Source: Archaeoglobaceae archaeon (GTDB lineage: Archaea > Halobacteriota > Archaeoglobi > Archaeoglobales > JdFR-42). Taken from it: a stretch of DNA of 10,452 nucleotides. Below the pieces are notes generated by a model that was given only the letters and a program-made list of their open reading frames with translations, had not been told where the DNA came from and searched no databases. The stretch spans positions 1-10,452 of the forward strand of contig WAJW01000182.1 in assembly GCA_015523685.1 (NCBI GenBank), given 5' to 3'. How positions within the stretch are numbered: position 1 is the stretch's first letter; every line of letters starts with the position of its first letter. Made by a program: the position numbers and the translations under genes. Of this stretch, positions 1 to 6,435 are shown piece after piece.

Positions 1-308
1 ATAATCACATTCAGATACTTTTCTGACAGATAATTTTCGAAGATCAGAACTGGTGTGATAATTCCAGGAGAGAAAATACTGCTCAAAATCAGGATTACTC
101 TGTAAAGAGCGAAATTTGAAGGAGGAACCATTGCATCTTTTACTGAAATAGAAATAATGAGGCTCAAAAGGATATCAAAAGCGGAGAAAAATAGAATCGC
201 GCACAGAAGAATTACGAATTTAAGCCCGATCTCAATTCTCGATATAAGTCTGTACAGAATTGAGGCATGGATTCCAACGAGTATACCTCCGATAACATGC
301 CCGCTCAT
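1..308 (-). CDS. Multispanning membrane protein, partial (C-terminus off the left edge)
   Basis: This reading frame stays open from an ATG at 308 to the window edge, giving 102 codons, and its 3' end is missing. The protein starts MSGHVIGGILVGIHASILYR. It has three hydrophobic stretches: residues about 5-18, about 30-53 (rich in Ile, Leu and Phe) and about 69-88, separated by short polar segments, so it is probably an integral membrane protein. The start lies 10 nt past the stop of the PrcB-like lipoprotein gene, and GTGATGG four bases before the ATG can serve as a ribosome-binding site. It therefore looks like the last visible gene of the surface-protein operon. I recognise no family. Its position suggests a membrane partner of the lipoproteins, but that is inference only. 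Confidence 0.6.
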   Translation of the reverse strand, partial: MSGHVIGGILVGIHASILYRLISRIEIGLKFVILLCAILFFSAFDILLSLIISISVKDAMVPPSNFALYRVILILSSIFSPGIITPVLIFENYLSEKYLNVI

Positions 309-318
309 GTTTCCATCA

Positions 319-798
319 CTATGAAGACATTTTTTTCAGAATTTTGCCACTCTGATCAACAAATACATAAGTTTTAACGCCTGAAACATCGCTTTTCTTC
401 ACCTTAACGATGTGATAGGGGGATGTTAACACCTGAGCGGTAATCTCATCGGGTTTCGGCTTGCTGATCCTGACCTTTACAGTAACTGTATCTTCACCCC
501 TCTCAATCTTTGTTATTTCAATATCATAACCCGCAGAAGGTTTCAATCCCTGAAAGGCACATATAAGAACATATCTTTCAGGTTGCCAGTCCGGGAAATC
601 TTTGTTCAAAATACCGTATTTTTTGAAAAAGCTCTCAAGCTCATCTGAAGTTTTTATAACAGCAAATTCCATGTTTTTGATCTCATAGAATTTATACTGA
701 CCTTTTTCAACCGTTTCAAAGGAAATCTCCCCTGATTTTTCAGCACATCCTGTAAATAGCACGATCATCAAAATCAGAATCGCAATTTTCCATTTCAC
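319..798 (-). CDS. Lipoprotein with PrcB_C-like domain
   Basis: Predicted surface lipoprotein of 159 aa. A short signal peptide (two lysines, then a hydrophobic stretch) ends in the lipobox LFTGC with the lipidated Cys at residue 18. Residues about 77-138 match the pattern of the PrcB C-terminal family: YVLICAFQGLKPSAGYDIEI, a beta-rich middle, then Q-V-L-T-S-P-Y-H-I-V-K. The family is named after PrcB of Treponema denticola, a lipoprotein needed for the PrcB-PrcA-PrtP surface protease complex, but most members have no known role. I chose the GTG at 798 because GAGGGGAG sits 8 nt upstream and the signal peptide then starts properly. A TTG at 816 would add six polar residues and overlap the preceding gene. 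The gene begins 4 nt after the stop of the upstream lipoprotein gene. Family assignment is by eye from the conserved motif; function is not established. Confidence 0.7.
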   Translation of the reverse strand: MKWKIAILILMIVLFTGCAEKSGEISFETVEKGQYKFYEIKNMEFAVIKTSDELESFFKKYGILNKDFPDWQPERYVLICAFQGLKPSAGYDIEITKIERGEDTVTVKVRISKPKPDEITAQVLTSPYHIVKVKKSDVSGVKTYVFVDQSGKILKKMSS

Positions 799-802
799 CC
801 TA

Positions 803-1690
803 TCATCTCCCCTCAAACCATACGGTTTTTCTTATATTCACAATTTCTCCATCTTGGAAAGAGATTACATATGCCACGGTTGTATTTTTTATGTGAATAT
901 ATAACTCCTCACCCCTTGTCTCATTTTTAAATATATTTCTGTATTCGGTTGCGTGAACAACACACCATGTCTTACCGGATAGAATTTTTTTAACTGTTGA
1001 GTTATTCAGAGCTACTTCCACCAATTTCTGAACCTCCTCTTCAGGCAGGCTTACGGGCATGGTTGTTTTGATGTACGGATATATTCCCGGCCCTTGCATC
1101 TCTCCCTTCTCATCAATGTAAAACCATACTTGATTTACAACTTCCCAGTTGTTTCTGCCGGCCCACGCATTCACCAGAAGGATGGGCTTTCCATCTTTTT
1201 CAACAAGCCTTTTCTCTGTAATCCTGAATTCCCATCCATCATACTTCTTTCTGAAACTATCGTTTTTCATTGCCAAAGAAATTATCTCATTATCTTTTAG
1301 ATTAGATAAATCCAGTTTTTTAAGGACGTCTATGGAGAGGGTATTCGACTCCACTTCTCCAGCTCTCGCTCTGAATCCTATAATCCTGTTCTCACCCGGA
1401 TCGGGAAGTGTAATGGTGAAGGTGTATCTACCATTTTCAGGGACTCCTTCTGAAACCATTTTCTCTGAATTGTTGATGATCATGTAAAGCTGAACATCTT
1501 TCTTCTCAGGTGGATCGATGAAAACGGATATATTGATGCTCTCACCTTCCATTGCAGAGGGAAGGTGTGATACGTTCAGTTCAGGATTTTGAAATTTTAT
1601 GCTGACGGAATAATTCGAAACACATCCTGAAAAGATTAAGAGGAGGGTAATCGAGATTATAATTTCAAAAACTCTTCTCTCTTTTTTCAT
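803..1690 (-). CDS. Lipoprotein with two related C-terminal repeats (PepSY-like)
   Basis: Predicted 295-aa lipoprotein. A charged start (MKKERR), a hydrophobic stretch and the lipobox IFSGC (Cys 23) mark export and lipid anchoring. Residues about 28-123 look like an immunoglobulin-like beta domain. Residues about 133-200 and 216-285 appear to be two copies of one unit: an amphipathic helix with an E-I/V start, then strands ending in VWFYIDEKGEMQG in the first copy and AYVISFQDGEIVN in the second. That helix-plus-strand layout resembles PepSY-type units, but the assignment is tentative. The ATG overlaps the upstream stop as ATGA, with GGAGG just before it, so translation is probably coupled. 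Several N-x-S/T sites are compatible with glycosylation of an exposed protein. No enzymatic motif is seen. Confidence 0.7.
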   Translation of the reverse strand: MKKERRVFEIIISITLLLIFSGCVSNYSVSIKFQNPELNVSHLPSAMEGESINISVFIDPPEKKDVQLYMIINNSEKMVSEGVPENGRYTFTITLPDPGENRIIGFRARAGEVESNTLSIDVLKKLDLSNLKDNEIISLAMKNDSFRKKYDGWEFRITEKRLVEKDGKPILLVNAWAGRNNWEVVNQVWFYIDEKGEMQGPGIYPYIKTTMPVSLPEEEVQKLVEVALNNSTVKKILSGKTWCVVHATEYRNIFKNETRGEELYIHIKNTTVAYVISFQDGEIVNIRKTVWFEGR

Positions 1691-2679
1691 TTTCCTCCAC
1701 CATCTTTATTTTTATCAAGTGGTATTGTAAATTTCCAGAGTCCTGAATATTCTCCAATTCCTGTTATGACAAGGATCATTTCCCTGGCATCTGCTGGCAC
1801 GGGATCAATCTGCCAGGAAATCATAATTTTTTCATCGTCAACCCATTTAAAACCCGGGCTGTATGGAATCAGTTTTTCATCGTCCACCATGTAATATGCT
1901 GAGATGGGGAATATCTCAGGAGGAGGAGTGGGTTCTGAAGTTGGTGTGGGTTGAGGTGGAGTTATATCAGAAACTCTTATCTCAGGAGTCTGGAGCAAAA
2001 CCCGTATCTCACCTCCAGTAGCGGTCAGATTCACTCTATCCAGTGTGACAGTTACATTATTCACAGTCTGAGATTCATTCACTGTAATTTTTTTCTCCAT
2101 TGCACCCTGTGGATGCTGAATCAGAACCCTGCCTGAACTCATTGCATCCACTCTCCATCCACCGTCAGTACTCTCCACAGTAAAGTTCCTCACCTCCAGA
2201 TGGTAGTGCCCCGGGTTTACTCTGTTCCCATTCTCATCTTTCTGGTTCCAGCTTAAAAGATAGGCAAAGCTCTCTCCAGAGGTCAGTTTAAGCTCTTTAT
2301 TTCCCGGAGAAAACGACTTCACGATCCTGAAAGGAGTGTAATGAACAATCCTGATTTCCGGAGGAAAAGGTCTGATGGCAATGGGTTTTGAACCCACGTT
2401 TTCAAAGATAATCTCTATTCTTGCCTCTTCAGAGGGCATATAGAAGGACTTTGATGTGGAAATGTTGATTATGAGTGGGATTGGCTGACCTGGTGCGGTA
2501 TGAGGGGTGGGGATGGGTAATGGAGCGGGAGTAGAAGTAGTAATGGATTCTGGAGTTGAAAGTGTGGAAGTCTTGCCGGGGGTTGGTTGTGAGAGTCTTT
2601 CTTCAACGCATCCTGCTAAAACTGCAACAGCCAGTATGAAAACAAAACCAATCTTTACACCAGTCCACAATAACCTCAC
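1687..2679 (-). CDS. Lipoprotein with BsuPI-like domain and second beta domain
   Basis: Predicted 330-aa lipoprotein with lipobox VLAGC (Cys 24) followed by a Pro/Thr/Ser-rich linker (residues 31-66) typical of surface proteins that hold a domain off the membrane. Residues about 72-164 resemble the BsuPI (intracellular proteinase inhibitor) fold: a strand with a gap-prone E-N-V-G-S-K-P motif, then L-T-S-G-E, W-N-Q and N-P-G-H-Y-H-L-E-V. Residues about 195-320 form a second beta-rich domain interrupted by a Pro-rich linker (241-255), with the motif DPVPADAREM near the end. The start is uncertain: GTG at 2679, or TTG three codons later at 2670, which has GAGGTGAGG just upstream. No ATG is usable. 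There is a 110-nt gap to the frameshifted upstream gene, with no strong promoter seen. The BsuPI call is moderate and does not prove protease inhibition. Confidence 0.6.
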   Translation of the reverse strand: MRLLWTGVKIGFVFILAVAVLAGCVEERLSQPTPGKTSTLSTPESITTSTPAPLPIPTPHTAPGQPIPLIINISTSKSFYMPSEEARIEIIFENVGSKPIAIRPFPPEIRIVHYTPFRIVKSFSPGNKELKLTSGESFAYLLSWNQKDENGNRVNPGHYHLEVRNFTVESTDGGWRVDAMSSGRVLIQHPQGAMEKKITVNESQTVNNVTVTLDRVNLTATGGEIRVLLQTPEIRVSDITPPQPTPTSEPTPPPEIFPISAYYMVDDEKLIPYSPGFKWVDDEKIMISWQIDPVPADAREMILVITGIGEYSGLWKFTIPLDKNKDGGGK

Positions 2680-2789
2680 CTCATGTCTATCCTTTACCTC
2701 TATCCGTGCATTCTGATTTTATTCATTTTCTGCCCGATATCGCTGAACCCTCTGTAAAATTCATCTGTTCAAAGAGTAAATCACTTTTT

Positions 2790-3114
2790 TTACTTGATCT
2801 GTGGCAAATACACCTCCTGAACGAACTCTAACTTTTCAATTATTGTGATATTGCTCTCCTCTATCAATCCATAATATATGGTATCCTCTGAAGTGTTGTA
2901 GAGAACCCTCACCCCATTCCCCCTCAGAACATTGATTTTTTCACCATCAAGTGGCTCTGTGACCTTGAGATAGTAACCTGCTGTATTGTTGATTTTTTTC
3001 CATGTCATTGAAAATCGGATTTTTTGCAATGTCTGGATAAAGATGGGGATTCTCCCTCTCGGTGCATCCAGAAAAGAGCATGCCGGTCACCATCAGGGCA
3101 AGCATGAGATTCAT
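2790..3114 (-). pseudogene. Small lipoprotein gene split by a one-base frameshift
   Basis: The frame beginning at the ATG at 3114 encodes MNLMLALMVTGMLFSGC, a signal peptide with a lipobox (Cys 17), then about 20 mature residues, and soon hits a stop. A second frame, open from about 3029, encodes the beta-rich remainder (AGYYLKVTEPLDGEK and onward) to the stop at 2790. The total length of 325 nt is 3 x 108 + 1, so removing one base joins the two into a 107-aa lipoprotein. The likely site is the run of seven A (plus-strand T 2993-2999) or six A (T 3020-3025). It could be a real mutation, a sequencing error, or slippage on the A run. The start is weak: the signal peptide lacks the usual N-terminal lysine or arginine, and an upstream ATGATGCGG ends at once in TAA. 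It heads the minus-strand lipoprotein cluster and is divergent from wrbA. No family recognised. Confidence 0.65.
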
Positions 3115-3163
3115 TACCGCATCATAATTTATAAGGCATCCACCCCTCAGGTAGTCTCCGGTA

Positions 3164-3177
3164 ATTTATTTAAATTT
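3164..3177 (-). promoter_or_regulatory. TATA-like box for the lipoprotein cluster
   Basis: Read on the minus strand this is AAATTTAAATAAAT, close to the archaeal TATA consensus. A start about 25 bp downstream would fall near 3143 and give a leader of about 30 nt containing GAGGGGTGG. A second TATA-like tract (CTTATAAAT, 3127-3135) lies too close to the ATG to serve the full reading frame. Inferred from sequence only. Confidence 0.4.
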
Positions 3178-3221
3178 TATCCAGATAGCGAATTGATTTG
3201 AAGTTACAGGATCCACTGAGG

Positions 3222-3238
3222 AATAAATTTTAATTTTA
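3222..3238 (+). promoter_or_regulatory. TATA-like box for wrbA
   Basis: AT-rich tract AATAAATTTTAATTTTA preceded by purines (GAGG), as expected for BRE plus TATA. Its centre lies about 28 bp before the wrbA ATG, and no SD sequence is present in between, so the transcript is probably leaderless or nearly so. Confidence 0.5.
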
Positions 3239-3257
3239 TGGACATTAACTTATTTTC

Positions 3258-3860
3258 ATGGCAAAAATACTCGTTGTCTTTCACTCAATAACCGGACATA
3301 CCATGGATCTTGCAAAAGCGGTGGCCGAAGGGGTGAGAAAGGCTGGGGGAAATGTTACCGTAAAAAGAGTGGAAGAAACAATTCCTGAAAGAGTCCTCGA
3401 AAAGAATCCGGGATACGTGAGAATTAAGGAGGAGTTGAAATCCTTTGAGATTGCAGAGGTTGAAGAGTTACCTGAATATGATGGGATTGTTTTTGGCTCA
3501 CCAACAAGATTCGGCAATATGTCCGCTCAGATGAAAACATTTCTGGATAAGACAGGCTCACTCTGGGTGAAGAGATCTCTGAGCGGTAAGGTTGCAGGAG
3601 TATTTCAGACGAACGAAATGCTTCATGGAGGAAAGGAGGCAACTCTCATAAGCATGCTCTTTCCTTTATTTGCCCATGGAATGATAATCGTGGGCTTGCC
3701 ACCTGTCAGGGAACTCTATCAGGCAGGATCGTATTATGGAGCTACTTCCACAGGAACTCCTGACATGAGAGATATGGAAATGGCCAGATTGCTTGGGGAA
3801 AGGGTTGCAGAAATAGCAGAAAGGGTAAAAGGATATTCAGAATCTGGTGAAATAAATTAA
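3258..3860 (+). CDS. wrbA: NAD(P)H:quinone oxidoreductase, WrbA family
   Basis: A 200-aa flavodoxin-like protein of the usual WrbA length. It opens with MAKILVVFHSITGHT, whose S-x-T-G-H-T loop (residues 10-15) binds the FMN phosphate. SPTRFGNMSAQMKTFLD (81-97) followed by T-G-S-L-W is the WrbA hallmark, and LHGGKEATL with the following HGMIIVG (122-146) matches the second conserved region. The family uses NAD(P)H to reduce quinones by two electrons at once, avoiding semiquinone radicals, and usually forms FMN-bound tetramers in the cytoplasm; an Archaeoglobus fulgidus member has been studied biochemically. It appears to be a single-gene unit, flanked by its own TATA-like box and a terminator hairpin. 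The ATG start fits the family N-terminus exactly. Confidence 0.93.
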   Translation: MAKILVVFHSITGHTMDLAKAVAEGVRKAGGNVTVKRVEETIPERVLEKNPGYVRIKEELKSFEIAEVEELPEYDGIVFGSPTRFGNMSAQMKTFLDKTGSLWVKRSLSGKVAGVFQTNEMLHGGKEATLISMLFPLFAHGMIIVGLPPVRELYQAGSYYGATSTGTPDMRDMEMARLLGERVAEIAERVKGYSESGEIN

Positions 3861-3873
3861 AACCATGTAATCC

Positions 3874-3914
3874 TTCAGATCTGATAAAATCTGAATTCAA
3901 AGGAAAGGATTTTT
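3874..3914 (+). terminator. Hairpin and T-run after wrbA
   Basis: TTCAGAT (3874-3880) and ATCTGAA (3889-3895) are a perfect 7-bp inverted repeat with an 8-nt loop, followed by a T-rich tract at 3910-3914. It starts 13 nt after the wrbA stop. Archaeal termination relies mainly on T-tracts, so the hairpin itself may be incidental. Confidence 0.4.
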
Positions 3915-3953
3915 ATTCTCATAAGGATGGAGGTCCTGAGCCCGGGTTAACAG

Positions 3954-3984
3954 TTTTATTTGATTATCACACATCCTTGTGTGA
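3954..3984 (+). promoter_or_regulatory. TATA-like box and perfect inverted repeat before the ThiI-like gene
   Basis: The TATA-like TTTTATTTGA at about 3954-3963 sits 28 bp before the ATG. Between them TCACACA (3967-3973), TCCT, TGTGTGA (3978-3984) forms a perfect 7-bp inverted repeat ending on the base before the start codon. No SD is visible. The position over the expected transcription start suggests an operator for a dimeric repressor; a 5' hairpin is also possible if transcription starts upstream. Confidence 0.45.
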
Positions 3985-4971
3985 ATGATCCTTGTCAGGT
4001 ATGGAGAAATAGGCATAAAAAGCAGAAGGGTAAGAAACAGAATGGAAAAATTGCTCGTAAAGAATATTAAAAACATGCTTGACCAGTTTGGAGTGGAATA
4101 CGGGGAAATATGGAGAGATTGGGGAAGGATATTTGTTGATTCTGGAGAAAATGCTCTGGAATACATTTCCAGGGTTTTCGGGGTTGTTTCATGCAGTCCG
4201 GTAAGCTATGTTTCTGCGGATCTTGAAAAGATAAGGAATAAGGTTGTGGAACTGGCAGAAGAGAAAGATGTGAGGGGAAAAAAATTTGCAGTTAGAGCAA
4301 GAAGAAAGAAAGAATTTGATGTGACTTCAAGGGAAATCGAGAGGATTGTCGGGAGAGATATCCTCGAAAAAGCTGGAGGTAAGGTGAATCTATCAGAGCC
4401 TGACATAACATTTTATGTGGAGGTGAGACCCCCAAAGGCGTTTATATACACTGATATAGTGAAGGGAGTGGGAGGTCTTCCTGTGGGTTCTCAGGATAAG
4501 GCTATTCTGGTTATGGACTCACCGTATTCACCGCTTGCGGGATGGTATATGATGAGGAGGGGATGCAGACTTGCTGTTGCCGGCGAAACAGGTGTATTGA
4601 AGGGAGATTCAGAAAGGCTTGTAAAATTGAGCAGGTGGTGTGCAGGACATGATATGGAGGTATTGTGTCTGGGAGATCTGGAAGAATCATTCACATACTC
4701 CAGAAAAATGATTGATGAAGAATCCGTATATGCTGCAATCAGCGGGTACGTTATCTCGACACCAGAGGATTTCGAGGACTGGCTTGAGGGTACTGATCCA
4801 TCCGTTCCTTTACTGTCCCCCCTGATCTCCTTTGAGAAGGAGGAGATGGAATCGGGTATGAGGATGCTGGAATCCATGGAGGTGGCAGAGGAAGAGGTTG
4901 AGAGGTTTGAAAATGCTGTGGAAAGGGGTAAAAGGATTGTTTTAAGGGATGGTAAATGTTTGACGAGATAG
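3985..4971 (+). CDS. ThiI-like THUMP protein with degenerate PP-loop
   Basis: The 328-aa protein is built like the tRNA 4-thiouridine synthetase ThiI. An N-terminal ferredoxin-like part (ILVRYGEIGIKS, residues 2-13) is followed by a THUMP domain (about 60-165; KKFAVRARR, then a T-S-R-E-I-E-R motif) and GGLPVGSQ leading into a PP-loop fold (SPLAGWYMMRRGC, 182-194). In ThiI the ATP pyrophosphate loop reads SGGxDSP; here an ungapped alignment gives MDSPYSP (177-183), so both glycines and the catalytic Asp are gone. The later T-G-E-x-x-G-Q-V-A-S-Q region and the CxxC seen in archaeal enzymes are also not recognisable, while a PLLSPLISFEKEE segment near residue 275 keeps the family pattern. It probably binds RNA but is unlikely to be a working sulfurtransferase. 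It overlaps panE by 16 nt. Confidence 0.8.
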   Translation: MILVRYGEIGIKSRRVRNRMEKLLVKNIKNMLDQFGVEYGEIWRDWGRIFVDSGENALEYISRVFGVVSCSPVSYVSADLEKIRNKVVELAEEKDVRGKKFAVRARRKKEFDVTSREIERIVGRDILEKAGGKVNLSEPDITFYVEVRPPKAFIYTDIVKGVGGLPVGSQDKAILVMDSPYSPLAGWYMMRRGCRLAVAGETGVLKGDSERLVKLSRWCAGHDMEVLCLGDLEESFTYSRKMIDEESVYAAISGYVISTPEDFEDWLEGTDPSVPLLSPLISFEKEEMESGMRMLESMEVAEEEVERFENAVERGKRIVLRDGKCLTR

Positions 4972-5864
4972 TTGTTCTGGGGGCGGGTGCACTCGGAAGT
5001 CTCTTTGGAGCCATGCTGTATTCAGCGGGGTTTGACGTCACTCTTGTGGGCAGAGATCCGCACATAAATGAAATAAAGAAAAAAGGATTGCTTGTTCATA
5101 ATTTTCTCGAGGAAAGGATAAAAATTCCTGCAACAACCGAGACGGTTCGAGGGGATCTGTTTCTCCTTACCGTGAAATCTTACGATACGGAGAGGGCTGT
5201 GAGATCGATTCCACTCGGGGATCATACCGTTGTACTGAGCCTTCAGAATGGTCTTGGAAATGAGGAGAGGGCTGAGAGAATACTGGGGAAAGGACGTGTT
5301 GTTGGGGGGGTGACAAGTTATGGATCACTTCTTGTTAAACCCGGTGAAATCGAGTTTACGGGTAAGGGTAAAACATACGTGGGGGAGATGGATGGCAGGT
5401 TATCACCGCGCATCAGAGAGATAGAGAGAATCTTCAGGAAAGCGGGGATCGATACAGTATCCGTTGATAATATCCGGGAGAAAATATGGGAAAAACTGAT
5501 AATAAATTCTGCGATAAATCCCCTCACCGCAGTTTCAAGATTGAGAAATGGAGCAATCAAGGAGGTCCCTCATCTTTCAGAACTTGCCAGAATGATTGTT
5601 GAAGAAGCAGTTGATGTGGCCGGCCTCCATGGTTTTAAATTTGATGCCGAAAAAATGTATTCTGTGGTAATGGAAGTGGCAGAGAATACATCCAGGAACA
5701 GGTCATCAATGCTTCAGGACATTGAAAGGGGTAAAAGGACGGAAATTGATGAGATCAATGGAATGATAGTCAGCATGGGAGAGGCCAGAGGATACGATGC
5801 TGTGATAAACAGGATTCTGACTTCTCTTGTAAGGGGAATTCAGGAGGGTGGTAAGTGGATCTGA
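4956..5864 (+). CDS. panE: 2-dehydropantoate 2-reductase (ketopantoate reductase)
   Basis: A 302-aa protein of normal family length that reduces ketopantoate to pantoate with NAD(P)H, the pantoate-forming step of coenzyme A synthesis. The Rossmann motif GAGALG is at residues 9-14, TVKSYD at 72-77, QNGLGN at 97-102, and the catalytic helix W-E-K-L-I-I-N (Lys 180, Asn 184) is followed by NPLTA. The C-terminal helical domain carries S-x-M-L-Q-D and R-T-E-I-D-E-I-N-G (Glu 263), which match substrate-binding positions of characterised enzymes. The ATG start at 4956 lies inside the preceding gene with GGGATGG just upstream, and the 3' end overlaps the next gene by 10 nt, so all three are likely co-translated. 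No missing key residue is seen. Confidence 0.92.
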   Translation: MFDEIVVLGAGALGSLFGAMLYSAGFDVTLVGRDPHINEIKKKGLLVHNFLEERIKIPATTETVRGDLFLLTVKSYDTERAVRSIPLGDHTVVLSLQNGLGNEERAERILGKGRVVGGVTSYGSLLVKPGEIEFTGKGKTYVGEMDGRLSPRIREIERIFRKAGIDTVSVDNIREKIWEKLIINSAINPLTAVSRLRNGAIKEVPHLSELARMIVEEAVDVAGLHGFKFDAEKMYSVVMEVAENTSRNRSSMLQDIERGKRTEIDEINGMIVSMGEARGYDAVINRILTSLVRGIQEGGKWI

Positions 5865-6313
5865 GGTATATTCATGTGTTCCTCATTGCTGCAGCTCCAT
5901 TAACCGAACTGAGAGGAGCGATTCCATACGGTATTTTCTACAATCTCCCCGTGGAGAAGGTTTTTTTAACCGCAATAGCAGGGAATGTGGTACCGGTTTT
6001 TCCATTACTCCTCTTTCTTGATTTCCTTAAAGAGGTTGCCCTGAAATTCAGATATACAGCGGGAATCACAGAGAAACTTCTGAGGAGAATAGAGGGGAAA
6101 AAGGATGTGGTGGAGAATTATGGTTATGCAGGACTGATGGTTTTCGTAGCCATCCCCTTCCCGGTGACCGGGGCCTACACCGGCAGCATTCTTGCATCAA
6201 TGCTCGGTCTTAACAGAGGAAAGGCCTTTCTCGCCATATGCGGGGGCATCCTGATCTCCGGGATAGTGGTGACCCTTGTTTCAACAGGAGCGGTGAGGTT
6301 GTTTTCAGTGTAG
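5855..6313 (+). CDS. Small membrane protein, COG2426 / putative small multidrug export family
   Basis: A 152-aa integral membrane protein. It shows the family signature L-T-E-L-R-G-A-I-P-Y-G near residues 16-26, then GNVVPVFPLLLFL (43-55), a basic cytoplasmic stretch (64-86), AIPFPVTGAYTGS (99-111), and a final membrane helix (about 125-147). The family is annotated as small multidrug exporters, but no substrate is known to me, so the export label is weak. The start is GTG at 5855, with GGAGG 7 nt upstream; it overlaps the panE stop by 10 nt. After the stop comes an AT-rich spacer with a T6 run at 6362-6367 that may end the operon. Confidence 0.8.
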   Translation: MDLRYIHVFLIAAAPLTELRGAIPYGIFYNLPVEKVFLTAIAGNVVPVFPLLLFLDFLKEVALKFRYTAGITEKLLRRIEGKKDVVENYGYAGLMVFVAIPFPVTGAYTGSILASMLGLNRGKAFLAICGGILISGIVVTLVSTGAVRLFSV

Positions 6314-6402
6314 GTTCAAGAATCTATACGCATATTGTATATAACCGGGATGAAATCAAAATTTTTTATTAATGATGGGTAATGTTATAGATTCAGGATA
6401 CG

Positions 6403-6410
6403 TTTATATA
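6403..6410 (+). promoter_or_regulatory. TATA box for the Lrp-type regulator
   Basis: TTTATATA is a near-perfect archaeal TATA box centred about 29 bp before the ATG at 6436, so the mRNA probably starts at or just before the start codon. The box lies inside an imperfect dyad, GTTT(A)...(T)AAAC, at 6402-6418, which may be where the regulator binds its own promoter. Confidence 0.6.
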
Positions 6411-6435
6411 TTTTAAACAATAAACACCATAATGG

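Noticed and set aside
799..816. TTG start for the PrcB-like lipoprotein
   Set aside because: It adds polar residues before the signal peptide and has no SD, while the GTG at 798 has GAGGGGAG at good spacing.
2700..2726. Eight-codon minus-strand ORF (MNKIRMHG) before the BsuPI-like gene
   Set aside because: Too short and without a convincing SD; such ORFs are expected by chance.
3915..3950. GC-rich, tRNA-like stretch containing GAGCCCGGGTT
   Set aside because: No cloverleaf can be drawn around it and no T-arm or acceptor pairing is present.
4921..5739. 16-nt direct repeat gaaaggggtaaaagga at 4921-4936 and 5724-5739
   Set aside because: Both copies encode E-R-G-K-R inside different genes; this is chance similarity under shared codon use, not a mobile or recombination element.
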